Positions 1-6,628 of a stretch of DNA of 9,164 nucleotides are shown piece after piece (position 1 is the stretch's first letter; every line of letters begins with the position of its first letter). This DNA comes from CBDCAS01 sp965214015 (GTDB taxonomy: Bacteria; Pseudomonadota; Gammaproteobacteria; Coxiellales; Coxiellaceae): NCBI GenBank assembly GCA_965214015.1, contig CBDCAS010000005.1, positions 1 to 9,164 of the forward strand. The letters run 5' to 3'. Below the pieces are notes generated by a model. It worked only from the letters and a program-made list of their open reading frames with translations, had not been told where the DNA came from and searched no databases. Made by a program: the position numbers and the translations under genes.

Positions 1-2
1 GC

Positions 3-56
3 CGGGTGGAAGCCACACGTCCTGAAGCCGTTGCGAAGTTGAAAGCGGGTATTTAA
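3..56 (+). CDS. 3' end of an unidentified upstream gene (partial)
   Basis: The window opens inside a reading frame that reads RVEATRPEAVAKLKAGI and stops with TAA at 54-56. The other two plus-strand frames stop earlier in this stretch. The composition (Arg/Glu/Ala/Lys, an amphipathic helix-like end) and the higher GC than the following DNA are consistent with the C-terminus of a soluble, probably housekeeping protein. Seventeen residues are too few to name a family. The next gene starts 76 bases further on, so it could be either co-transcribed or separate. Confidence 0.5.
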   Translation, partial: RVEATRPEAVAKLKAGI

Positions 57-94
57 TTAGAAAGGTTATCGCTGAGGAAAATAGATAGAGCTTT

Positions 95-108
95 AGTTTT
101 CGAAAACT
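95..108. repeat. perfect 14-bp palindrome upstream of the GNAT-ANT(6) unit
   Basis: AGTTTTCGAAAACT is its own reverse complement over all 14 bases. It ends 24 bases before the acetyltransferase start codon, in the short gap after the preceding gene. A repressor dimer site is one possible role. The symmetry has no loop, so it is a poor RNA hairpin and not a terminator. I see no convincing -35/-10 pair around it, so a regulatory role is only inferred. Confidence 0.4.
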
Positions 109-132
109 GGTCGGACAGGAAAATAGTTTTTT

Positions 133-615
133 ATGGTGAATTTTGATGACTTAGAATTCAGAAAATCAACAAAAAATGATTTAGGTAATATTATTACATT
201 ATTACTAGACGATACATTAGGCGTTAATAGAGAGTCAGAGAGTGACCTGCGAGCTTATATTGAAGCCTATGATGCGATATCCCAAGATTCAAACCAATTT
301 CTTATGGTTGTGGCTGAGAATAAAAATCTTTTGGGCACCTGCCATTTGACACTGATGCCTTCTTTGACGTTCAAAGGTTCATTAAGGCTTAATATAGAAG
401 CAGTGCGGGTGAATGGATCCTATAGGGGGCAAGGCATTGGTGAATGGATGTTTCAGCAAGTAGTCCAGTTTGCAAAAGACAAACAATGCAAAATATTGCA
501 ATTAGCAACCAATATACAAAGAACAGATGCGTTAAGGTTTTATGAAAAATTGGGCTTTGTCTCCTCTCATGTGGGAATGAAAATGTCTTTGGACTTATCT
601 GGAAATACAGAATGA
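133..615 (+). CDS. GNAT-family N-acetyltransferase
   Basis: This 160-residue protein has the complete GNAT fold layout. The acetyl-CoA pyrophosphate-binding motif A is visible as VRVNGSYRGQGIG (residues 91-103), preceded by the beta-strand IEAV. Motif B appears as the C-terminal RFYEKLGF (135-142), followed by SHVGMKMSLDL. This matches a broad family of small cytosolic acetyltransferases with an IEAVRV-RGQGIG-RFYEKLGF-SHxGMK signature; members act on amines of small molecules and the substrate is usually unknown. The ATG is preceded by AGGA about 12 bases upstream. Its TGA overlaps the ATG of the following ANT(6) gene as ATGA, so the two are probably translated together. The context suggests detoxification or antibiotic modification, but it does not look like the Sat4 streptothricin acetyltransferase, so I do not assign a drug. 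Confidence 0.88.
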   Translation: MVNFDDLEFRKSTKNDLGNIITLLLDDTLGVNRESESDLRAYIEAYDAISQDSNQFLMVVAENKNLLGTCHLTLMPSLTFKGSLRLNIEAVRVNGSYRGQGIGEWMFQQVVQFAKDKQCKILQLATNIQRTDALRFYEKLGFVSSHVGMKMSLDLSGNTE

Positions 616-1475
616 CGAACAAAAAACGCGACGAAGACACTATGCTGCAGCTTATTATTCAAACAGCCGAAGCGGATGACAGAATAAGAGGCGTTATACT
701 GAATGGCTCCAGGGCAAGCCCTAGTGCTAAAAAAGATATGTTTCAAGACTATGATATTATTTATCTAGTGACAGATGTAACACCTTTTGTGGATGATAAA
801 CACTGGGTTCAAAAATTTGGTGATATATTAATCTCGCAAACGCCAGATAAAATGTCAGATAATTGGGGCAAAGATAAAGGAAAATTCACTTATTTAATGT
901 TGTTTGAAGATTGGAATAGAATAGATTTAAGCTTAATTCAAACCAGCAAATTTCTGACTATGCCGCGAGATAGTCAAAGCGTGATTTTATTAGATAAAGA
1001 TCATTTGCTGGGTGATGTACCACCATCAAGCGATAAGGATTATTTACCTAAACCGCCAACAGAAAAAGAATTTGCAGATTGTTGTAATGAGTTTTTATGG
1101 GTGTCGACTTATGTTGCAAAAGGACTATATAGAAAACAACTAACCTATGTAAAATTCATGTCTGAACATATCGTCAAGCAAGAGCTGATTAAGCTATTAA
1201 CTTGGTACGCAGGTATCAAAACCAATTTTTCTATTTCGCTTGGGCATTGTGGCAAATATCTTGCAGAGCATATTGAACCAGACATTTGGGAACAGTTCAG
1301 CGATACATATGTGGGAGCTCAGTATAGTTCAATGTGGGATGCTTTGTTTGTGATGTGTGAACTGTTTAATTCATTGGCTACCTATATTTCACAGCAATAC
1401 CATTTTAATTATAATAAAGATGAATACACTCGTGTTGTGTCATACTTAGAATCGGCTAGAGTATTAAATCTTTGA
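612..1475 (+). CDS. aminoglycoside 6-adenylyltransferase family protein (ANT(6), AadE/AadK-like)
   Basis: Members of this family transfer AMP from ATP to the 6-hydroxyl of streptomycin, inactivating it in the cytosol. The 287-residue length is typical. The nucleotidyltransferase core is intact: GSR at residues 32-34, the metal-binding pair D46/D48 in FQDYDII, and the third acidic residue D105 in WNRIDLSL. The helical C-terminal domain carries the family signatures ELIKLLTWYAGI (191-202) and NFSISLGHCGKYL (205-217). The start ATG overlaps the GNAT stop, with only a weak GGA upstream, which points to translational coupling. An internal ATG at residue 11 is a possible alternative start, still ahead of the GSR motif. 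Its 3' end overlaps the opposing orphan gene by 12 bp. The family call is secure; whether it confers streptomycin resistance here is inferred. Confidence 0.93.
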   Translation: MTNKKRDEDTMLQLIIQTAEADDRIRGVILNGSRASPSAKKDMFQDYDIIYLVTDVTPFVDDKHWVQKFGDILISQTPDKMSDNWGKDKGKFTYLMLFEDWNRIDLSLIQTSKFLTMPRDSQSVILLDKDHLLGDVPPSSDKDYLPKPPTEKEFADCCNEFLWVSTYVAKGLYRKQLTYVKFMSEHIVKQELIKLLTWYAGIKTNFSISLGHCGKYLAEHIEPDIWEQFSDTYVGAQYSSMWDALFVMCELFNSLATYISQQYHFNYNKDEYTRVVSYLESARVLNL

Positions 1476-2084
1476 CACATACTGAAATACTTGCTCTGCC
1501 ATTGCACTTGAACTAGCGCTGATAATGCGCGAAGCAACACTGGGTAATTGTAAATAGTCATGCGCAAAAGAATAGCTTAATGTGCCGACAATCGCACTGG
1601 TACTGGCTTTTGCGACTGTATAATTCCATGTATGCTTATTTTTGCCTGTATATTGTGGAACGTAAGTAGCAACTTTTTTTGCAGCCACTTCAGAAATTAT
1701 CTTAGAACCTAAATTAACGGGTAAATCTGCTCCGCCTGTGAACATATTAATTCCAACTCGAGAGGCAAAGCCGGCTGAAGAACTAACAGCAGAGAGGCTA
1801 GCAGTTCGACTGATCTTATCTCCCCAATTCTCGCGAGGAGAGGGTGGACTTTGCTTATCTTTAGGATAAGCTTTATTGAATTGATGAAAACCATAATTGA
1901 CTAGACTGGCAGCGAGTGCCCCGGCAATGGCCAGAGGTAATGTTTTTTTACTTTTATCTAGGGCTTTTTCTACTATTGTATCCCAATAATTACCAGGGTC
2001 ACATACTTGAGTAGTACAGTTTGTTAAAGCACACCTTAAAGAGTCTATTAGGTCGTCAGGAAGCTCACAATATTCAGAAAGCAT
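1464..2084 (-). CDS. orphan Ala/Ser-rich protein with one probable membrane segment
   Basis: I do not recognise this 206-residue protein. The N-terminus (1-45) is acidic and contains four cysteines (6, 18, 23, 28). Next comes a hydrophobic stretch LPLAIAGALAASLVNYGF (49-66) long enough to cross or enter a membrane, then a charged, Pro/Ser-containing stretch (70-92). The remainder is rich in small residues (Ala, Ser, Gly) with alternating short hydrophobic helices (around 95-115, 158-175 and 180-200). There is no cleavable signal peptide at the extreme N-terminus. The ATG has no clear Shine-Dalgarno, but a TATAGT -10-like box lies about 45 bases upstream. It is divergent from the next gene and converges on the ANT(6) gene with a 12-bp overlap. 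The composition suits a membrane-interacting or exported protein, possibly a secreted effector; this is inference. Confidence 0.68.
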   Translation of the reverse strand: MLSEYCELPDDLIDSLRCALTNCTTQVCDPGNYWDTIVEKALDKSKKTLPLAIAGALAASLVNYGFHQFNKAYPKDKQSPPSPRENWGDKISRTASLSAVSSSAGFASRVGINMFTGGADLPVNLGSKIISEVAAKKVATYVPQYTGKNKHTWNYTVAKASTSAIVGTLSYSFAHDYLQLPSVASRIISASSSAMAEQVFQYVSKI

Positions 2085-2127
2085 TGTTTTACTATTAAAA
2101 AAATAAATAAAAAGATTCTGGAATTCT

Positions 2128-2133
2128 ACTATA
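2128..2133 (-). promoter_or_regulatory. possible -10 box for the orphan gene at 1464-2084
   Basis: On the minus strand this reads TATAGT (5 of 6 to the sigma70 -10 consensus) and would give a leader of roughly 35-40 bases before the ATG at 2084. No good -35 hexamer sits 16-18 bases further upstream, so this is weak. Confidence 0.3.
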
Positions 2134-2241
2134 GATTCACCTGCTACGCGTATTCTCTAATCCCGTCTGTCTTGTTGTACTAACAGCTGGTCGTAAACGC
2201 ACAAGTTTTATATATCTAGATAACTAAATAGCTGCGAAAAT

Positions 2242-2270
2242 TTGACATAAGTAATGATACAAACTATCGT
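2242..2270 (+). promoter_or_regulatory. sigma70-type promoter for the duplicated-module gene
   Basis: A perfect -35 TTGACA (2242-2247), a 17-base spacer and TATCGT (2265-2270, 4 of 6) stand upstream of the ATG at 2299. A GGGG Shine-Dalgarno core at 2287-2290 is 8 bases from the start. The rest of the 214-base divergent gap (2085-2298) holds only AT-rich DNA and a 10-bp palindrome TATCTAGATA at 2213-2222. Confidence 0.6.
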
Positions 2271-2298
2271 TCATTTTCAATAATATGGGGTAGTTAAG

Positions 2299-3612
2299 AT
2301 GGCAGTCATTCAGAAATTTTCAATTTTAGAGCTCGTTAATATCATGAGATCTCTTGAGTTAGGTGGATATGTTTTTCAGCATCAAAAAGATGGTACCTCT
2401 TATGGCATAGAGTATTTTCAATTGCCTTGGAAAGTGACTATTAGCTACCTTAAGTTACAAGCTTCTGTTCAATCTGAAGAGCTTAAGTCGTATTATCAGC
2501 CAGAAAAAGAATTAATTAATTTTTTGGAAATTTTAACGAAATATGCCCGTTTTAATCATTGGTATTATCCCAGTGCAGAAAAAGCACATGCTGAATATTT
2601 GCTCGGATTTTTACTGCAGCAAGATTTCACTATTGTGCATGACAACGTGTCATATGAATTAAACAAAATGATATATCGGTTTGTACCTGATATAGAAAAA
2701 CAAGGAAAAGCACATTATTGGTTCGAAGAAGGTTTGATTCCTCCTGAACCGCATGATTTTTTATCAGAATCATGGCGGGAAAAACAGGCGTATCCCCCAT
2801 TACAAGTATTAGAAACCATATGGCATCAGCATGTTGCTGAAATTGAATCCAAAAAACAACAGGCAGCATTGGTGGCAGAACAAGCAGCCCAAAGAGAAAG
2901 AGAGCAGCAAAAAGCTTATGCTAATTGGCGGGAGACGCATTTCTTTGATAATAATCTGTTAGATTATAAAAACTTTTCTTTTGTACTAGAGGCTGTTATT
3001 AAGTCAGGCTGCATTAATTTGTTTGCAGAAGGACCATTATCTTCTCCAAATCAAAATAAAATATCATTGAGCTTACCTTTAACACAGTTATTATTAAATT
3101 TCTCTCAAAGTGCGCGGAATATACAGTCTGGCTCTTTATGGTCTTACCAGCAAGCGGCTAGTAACTTTGAGCGAGTTTTATGTGAGCTCATTGCTTCTTC
3201 AAAATATGATTTAAGCCAACATGGAGAAAGTGCTAGACAGCTTGTTGGATTTTTATTGTTTCATAATTTTCAAATACAGCATGGTAATACACAGATTTGC
3301 ATGAGAGAGATATTTTTTAAGCAAGCAACATGGAATGAGAGGGAACTATTTTTGGAAGGGCATCATGCCCACCCGTGTTCTTTTATTTATTTAGAATGGC
3401 AGCAACAACAAAACTACCCTGGGAAACAGGCATTAGAGATAATATTACAGCGTGAGCAGCAACAACCTGTGGTAAGTCAAAATAAGACTTTTCTCAACGC
3501 ATTCCCAAATTATCAACATAATCAGTCGCAACCACAATTACAACCGCAATCAAATCAAATGATTAATGATGCTTGTTATTCTCGGGGATCAGAGCGGCGC
3601 AATAGTTTTTAG
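2299..3612 (+). CDS. orphan protein made of two diverged copies of one module with a coiled-coil linker and Gln-rich tail
   Basis: I do not recognise this 437-residue soluble protein. It contains an internal duplication. Module 1 spans about residues 7-182 and module 2 about 226-386. Matching landmarks occur in the same order: FSILELV / FSFVLEAV near the start, QLPW / SLPL, GFLL followed by F.I.H.N (103-115 and 317-330), FEEG / FLEG (142-145 and 351-354), W159 / W367, and YPPLQVLETI / YPGKQALEII (165-174 and 373-382). Between them lies a charged Glu/Gln/Ala/Arg stretch (183-210) predicted to be a coiled coil. After module 2 comes a Gln/Asn/Pro-rich tail (386-423) ending in a basic, Ser-rich tip, SRGSERRNSF. 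No signal peptide, membrane segment or catalytic motif is visible. It has its own promoter and RBS and stands alone between a divergent orphan and a convergent brnQ. A scaffold or secreted host-directed protein is possible, unproven. Confidence 0.82.
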   Translation: MAVIQKFSILELVNIMRSLELGGYVFQHQKDGTSYGIEYFQLPWKVTISYLKLQASVQSEELKSYYQPEKELINFLEILTKYARFNHWYYPSAEKAHAEYLLGFLLQQDFTIVHDNVSYELNKMIYRFVPDIEKQGKAHYWFEEGLIPPEPHDFLSESWREKQAYPPLQVLETIWHQHVAEIESKKQQAALVAEQAAQREREQQKAYANWRETHFFDNNLLDYKNFSFVLEAVIKSGCINLFAEGPLSSPNQNKISLSLPLTQLLLNFSQSARNIQSGSLWSYQQAASNFERVLCELIASSKYDLSQHGESARQLVGFLLFHNFQIQHGNTQICMREIFFKQATWNERELFLEGHHAHPCSFIYLEWQQQQNYPGKQALEIILQREQQQPVVSQNKTFLNAFPNYQHNQSQPQLQPQSNQMINDACYSRGSERRNSF

Positions 3613-3630
3613 TAAATAGCCATTTTATTA

Positions 3631-3650
3631 GGACACCTGTAAGGGTGTCC
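3631..3650. terminator. hairpin between convergent genes, probable terminator
   Basis: GGACACC and GGTGTCC form a perfect 7-bp stem around the six-base loop TGTAAG. It sits 18 bases after the stop of the plus-strand orphan gene and 14 bases beyond the stop of the minus-strand brnQ gene, where a shared bidirectional terminator is expected. Neither side has a good U-tract (CCCTACT on plus, TAATAAAATGG on minus), so termination may be weak or factor-aided. Confidence 0.5.
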
Positions 3651-3664
3651 CCCTACTCTCTGAT

Positions 3665-4828
3665 TTACATGCCAATTTTTAGCAGGGTGTGTATGCTAAT
3701 GTATCCTGCCAAAACCGTATATAAAATTTGATTGGCCCATTGTAGTTTAATTTTATTTCGGATCAAATAGCTAGCGGCTATTAGTATGTAAAAAGGGTAG
3801 GTATATGTGACGCAAAAATTAATAACATGGCTAATTTTCTCAAATCCTAAATTTGAGCATAGCATCGTTAATGTCAGCATGGCGCCAAGGTAAATCTTGT
3901 AATGCCCGCTGTATTTTTTATTTTCGGTCTTTATAATACCAGTCATTAAAGTATCGGTGCAGGTGATAATTAATGCAACAATAGTAGTCATACAGGCCAA
4001 AAATATAATGAGGCTAGAGATTTTTGCGCCTAAAGTGCCTAAGGTAGCGGCAGACAGTGTATTCAAATATAAATCTTGTGAGACAGGTAATAGACTGCCA
4101 GATTGAGCATGTGCCGCAAACCCAAGACAAAAATAGACTAAAGCCAATAAACCAGCGCCAATCAATGAAGCTTTTAGATAGGTTGAGTATATGTTTGAGC
4201 TTGATACACCAAAATGCTTTGTGACTCGCCATATGGTCACACCGAATAATAGAGACGCAAGCAAATCCATGGTTTGATAGCCTTGCTGCAAACCATCGAA
4301 AATATTAGATTTCTGCTCGGGGCCTGGTGAAAAATAAAATATGCTTAAACTGGCTATGGTTAATAATAAAACCAGTAAAGCAGGTGATAAAAACTTACCC
4401 AAAATAGCTAAAGCGGAACCTCGATGTAAGCAGAGGAAATATAGGAGCATGCCTAATATCATGGTAAATAGTGGCAAGGATATCCATGGAAATATGGCGT
4501 AAAATGCTTGATAAGATAACAAAACGCAACGAGGGGTCGCACCAATTGGACCCAAAGCCAGAACCAGTATTAACATCCAAAAAGAAGCGCCTTTAAGATC
4601 AATATCGGTAAATATTTTCTGTAGTTGCCCTTCGGATTGTAAAATAGCGAACAATCCTAGTAAGGGTGCCCCAATGGCCGTAAGCATAAAGCCTATCCAT
4701 GCTAAAGCAGATAATCCAGAGTGCACGCCCAATGCCATAGGGTAGATGACATTTCCAGCCCCAAAGAACATTGAAAAAATTGCAAAACCCAAGATCAAAT
4801 AGGGTGGAAAAATACTTTGCTGGCGCAT
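3665..4828 (-). CDS. brnQ: branched-chain amino acid carrier, LivCS/BrnQ family
   Basis: Members of this inner-membrane family import leucine, isoleucine and valine by cation (Na+ or H+) symport. The protein is almost entirely hydrophobic, with roughly 10-12 membrane segments. It shows the family signatures FFGAGNVIYPMALG near the N-terminus (21-34), GPIGATPR (93-100) and GYQTMDLLASLLFG (183-196). At 387 residues it is shorter than the usual 430-440; the difference appears to lie in loops and the C-terminal part, and no frameshift is evident. The start is well supported: a strong GAGAGG Shine-Dalgarno lies 6 bases before the ATG. The leader region contains two hairpins. It is followed by a hairpin terminator shared with the convergent gene. 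The second carrier gene upstream is on the same strand but 343 bases away, so an operon is unlikely. Exact substrate preference cannot be read from the sequence. Confidence 0.92.
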   Translation of the reverse strand: MRQQSIFPPYLILGFAIFSMFFGAGNVIYPMALGVHSGLSALAWIGFMLTAIGAPLLGLFAILQSEGQLQKIFTDIDLKGASFWMLILVLALGPIGATPRCVLLSYQAFYAIFPWISLPLFTMILGMLLYFLCLHRGSALAILGKFLSPALLVLLLTIASLSIFYFSPGPEQKSNIFDGLQQGYQTMDLLASLLFGVTIWRVTKHFGVSSSNIYSTYLKASLIGAGLLALVYFCLGFAAHAQSGSLLPVSQDLYLNTLSAATLGTLGAKISSLIIFLACMTTIVALIITCTDTLMTGIIKTENKKYSGHYKIYLGAMLTLTMLCSNLGFEKISHVINFCVTYTYPFYILIAASYLIRNKIKLQWANQILYTVLAGYISIHTLLKIGM

Positions 4829-4897
4829 ACCAAACCTCTCGCTAGTCTTAGTGATGGAGATAAAATTTTAAAAGTCAGGATCAAAGAGAGGTATAAA

Positions 4898-4913
4898 TGT
4901 GCCCTAAGGCACA
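4898..4913 (-). promoter_or_regulatory. 6-bp stem-loop in the brnQ upstream region
   Basis: TGTGCC and GGCACA pair perfectly around the four-base loop CTAA. On the brnQ strand it is followed by TTTATACC, which is too weak a U-tract for a confident terminator. It lies about 70 bases before the brnQ start. It could be an operator or part of a leader structure. Confidence 0.35.
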
Positions 4914-4922
4914 ATGACACGC

Positions 4923-4944
4923 ACTACGTGGGATAATACGTAGT
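4923..4944 (-). promoter_or_regulatory. 7-bp stem-loop in the brnQ upstream region
   Basis: ACTACGT and ACGTAGT are perfect inverted repeats separated by the eight-base loop GGGATAAT. It is only nine bases from the neighbouring TGTGCC hairpin, so the two could fold together in the transcript or form a pair of protein-binding sites. No function is known. Confidence 0.35.
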
Positions 4945-5171
4945 TGGAGGTATGGCGCTGTATAGTTTGTGTTAAATCAATTTTCACAAAAGTGAACCTA
5001 TTTAGTTTAATCATGGCTGCTCCATCTGACTAGAGTTCAGCATTCTTTCCATTAAACACGGTATTGAGGAGATTAACAAGGCTGCAACGTACCATTGGGT
5101 TAGTTAACATGATAGACGGCTTGTGATTTTACCTCTACTAAGAGCGGTTTAATTATGGCGTAACGACAAAG

Positions 5172-6440
5172 TTACATTGCTCCAAATCTTAATTCGACAA
5201 GATAAATGCATCCAAATACGAAAAGGAAAAGAATACCGAGTTGGCTTAAACCTTTCATTAGTTTACTTGGATGGTAGATTTGAGGGGTAAACTTTGATGT
5301 GAGTAATTTATAGTTTAAAAAAGCAAAGAGTGGGGCGGCTAAAAAGGCAATAGTGGTAGCTAAGTCTATCATTTGTTTGAAATGATTCATAAAAGATTGG
5401 ATAAACCATAGTGCAATGATACAGCAGACTATTATCCAAAACGATTGTAGTTTACGCTGGCTGATTTTCATTTCAGGGAAAGCGATTTTCATTCCAGCGG
5501 CTAAAGATCGTGGATAAGCATCGATGACGGTGAGAGTTGTCGATAGCATGGTGAACATGGCGACGATAGCCACAATAGATTTTGTCCAGTTTCCTAGTAC
5601 ATTAGAATACATTTGAACGAGCTGGGCTGCAAATGTGGGGCCTGAATTTGAAAAAACCTCGTCGCTACCGTGCATAATTAAGGCACCCATCGCAAGGAAT
5701 ATCAAAGCCAAAAAAGTCGTGAGACAATATCCCAGATTAAAATCCAAGCGCGCACTTTGCATAGTGATTTTATTTGCTTTATTTTCATCATTCGCCTGTA
5801 TCCATAGAGACTGCCATACGGATAGTTCGATTGGAGCTGGCATCCAGCCCATTAAGGCAATGAGAAATGGCAAAGAGGCTAATGTCCAAGGAGAAGGGGA
5901 TTGAAAATTCTCCGGCATAACAGGGCCATGTATAGCCGCAGTGGTAAAAGCAATTATAGTGGTTATAAAAAGAATAGACATCATAAATTTAATAATACGA
6001 TCTAGCCATTTATAATGCCCTATCATGATCAACCCAGCACATAGACTCATACAGATAAAGCTTAACATCGTGACGTTTAGATTTTGAGGAAAAATTAAGC
6101 TGGCTAAAGCTGCTGTGACAAAGGTGACGCCAGCAATGGAAATAATCGCGGTTATCGTATTAAGTACTAAAAATATATAGAGATACCTTTTGCCAAGTTG
6201 CCTATAGCCTTGCAGTAAATTTTGCCCGGTTGCTGCAGCAAAGCGATGACCAAATTCAAAAAAGGGATACTTTAAAATATTAACCACTAAAACCAGTAGA
6301 ATTAAAGAAAATCCATAATCAGCACCTGCTCTAGTAGATTGCACTAAGTGCGAAACACCAATGGCAGCCCCCGCCATCATGAGGCCCGGACCGATAGATT
6401 TTAAGCAAGATAATTTTTTGGCTGCACTACTTAGAAACAT
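5172..6440 (-). CDS. NRAMP-superfamily membrane carrier lacking the canonical metal-site motifs
   Basis: This polytopic inner-membrane protein has about 11 predicted segments, 422 residues from the chosen ATG, normal for NRAMP-type carriers. The start of TM1 reads GPGLMMAGAAIGVSHLVQST (17-36). In manganese/iron NRAMPs this position carries DPGN; here it is AIGVSH. The TM6 region reads MPAPIELSVWQSLW (200-213) where classical members have an MPHN-like motif with a metal-binding Met and His. The fold is therefore NRAMP-like but the ion site is rebuilt, so the substrate should not be assumed to be Mn2+ or Fe2+; other non-canonical NRAMP branches carry Mg2+ or are uncharacterised. The frame stays open to a TTG at 6491, but the ATG at 6440 is preferred: it begins just before the first conserved segment and has GAAGTG about 9 bases upstream. 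It is divergent from the orphan gene at 6629. Confidence 0.8.
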   Translation of the reverse strand: MFLSSAAKKLSCLKSIGPGLMMAGAAIGVSHLVQSTRAGADYGFSLILLVLVVNILKYPFFEFGHRFAAATGQNLLQGYRQLGKRYLYIFLVLNTITAIISIAGVTFVTAALASLIFPQNLNVTMLSFICMSLCAGLIMIGHYKWLDRIIKFMMSILFITTIIAFTTAAIHGPVMPENFQSPSPWTLASLPFLIALMGWMPAPIELSVWQSLWIQANDENKANKITMQSARLDFNLGYCLTTFLALIFLAMGALIMHGSDEVFSNSGPTFAAQLVQMYSNVLGNWTKSIVAIVAMFTMLSTTLTVIDAYPRSLAAGMKIAFPEMKISQRKLQSFWIIVCCIIALWFIQSFMNHFKQMIDLATTIAFLAAPLFAFLNYKLLTSKFTPQIYHPSKLMKGLSQLGILFLFVFGCIYLVELRFGAM

Positions 6441-6539
6441 GTTATAAATCACTTCAATAAATTGACAAATAAGTATTACATCTTTGTTCAAGCTTTGTAA
6501 GTTTTAGTTTAGATATATCAAATAGGGGAAAATCCCATC

Positions 6540-6568
6540 TTGTTATTTTTTTACTGTTTTTATATTTT
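6540..6568 (+). promoter_or_regulatory. possible promoter for the orphan gene at 6629
   Basis: TTGTTA (6540-6545), a 17-base spacer and TATTTT (6563-6568) stand about 60 bases before the start. Each hexamer matches the sigma70 consensus only moderately and the region is very AT-rich, so alternatives such as TATATT at 6561-6566 are nearly as good. Confidence 0.35.
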
Positions 6569-6628
6569 ATAGCACTATTTTACAAATCAGAATAAATTAG
6601 AAGAATAACTCTAAATAAGGCTTGAATC

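Larger units (their letters stand above)
4829..5171. other. 343-base non-coding gap upstream of brnQ
   Basis: No reading frame with a plausible start and RBS is visible on either strand. The stretch holds the brnQ Shine-Dalgarno (4835-4840), two strong hairpins at 4898-4913 and 4923-4944, and a shorter TTCAC-AAAA-GTGAA inverted repeat at 4983-4996. A weak GTAAC/GTTAC stem (5160-5175) overlaps the stop of the NRAMP-like gene. It presumably contains the brnQ promoter, but I could not pick a convincing -35/-10 pair. I do not recognise a named riboswitch or T-box. Confidence 0.55.

Noticed and set aside
389..640. Minus-strand 83-residue frame
   Set aside because: It lies antisense inside the clearly coding GNAT gene, has low-complexity Phe/Leu/Cys composition, and has no start signal.
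2630..2869. Minus-strand 79-residue frame
   Set aside because: It is antisense to the duplicated-module gene, whose frame is supported by the internal repeat; no RBS.
4014..4580. Two extra minus-strand frames (72 and 61 residues) inside brnQ
   Set aside because: They are shifted-frame shadows of the brnQ gene, which shows family motifs throughout its own frame.
5635..5904. Plus-strand 89-residue frame
   Set aside because: It is antisense to the NRAMP-like gene, whose frame has conserved membrane segments; no RBS.
6462..6490. Perfect TTGACA on the plus strand as a promoter for the gene at 6629
   Set aside because: Seventeen bases downstream the sequence is TGTTCA, not a -10 box, and it lies more than 130 bases from the start.
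6524..6550. GGGA-AAA-TCCC followed by T-rich DNA as a plus-strand terminator
   Set aside because: The stem is only four base pairs and it sits between divergent genes, where no transcript needs to end.
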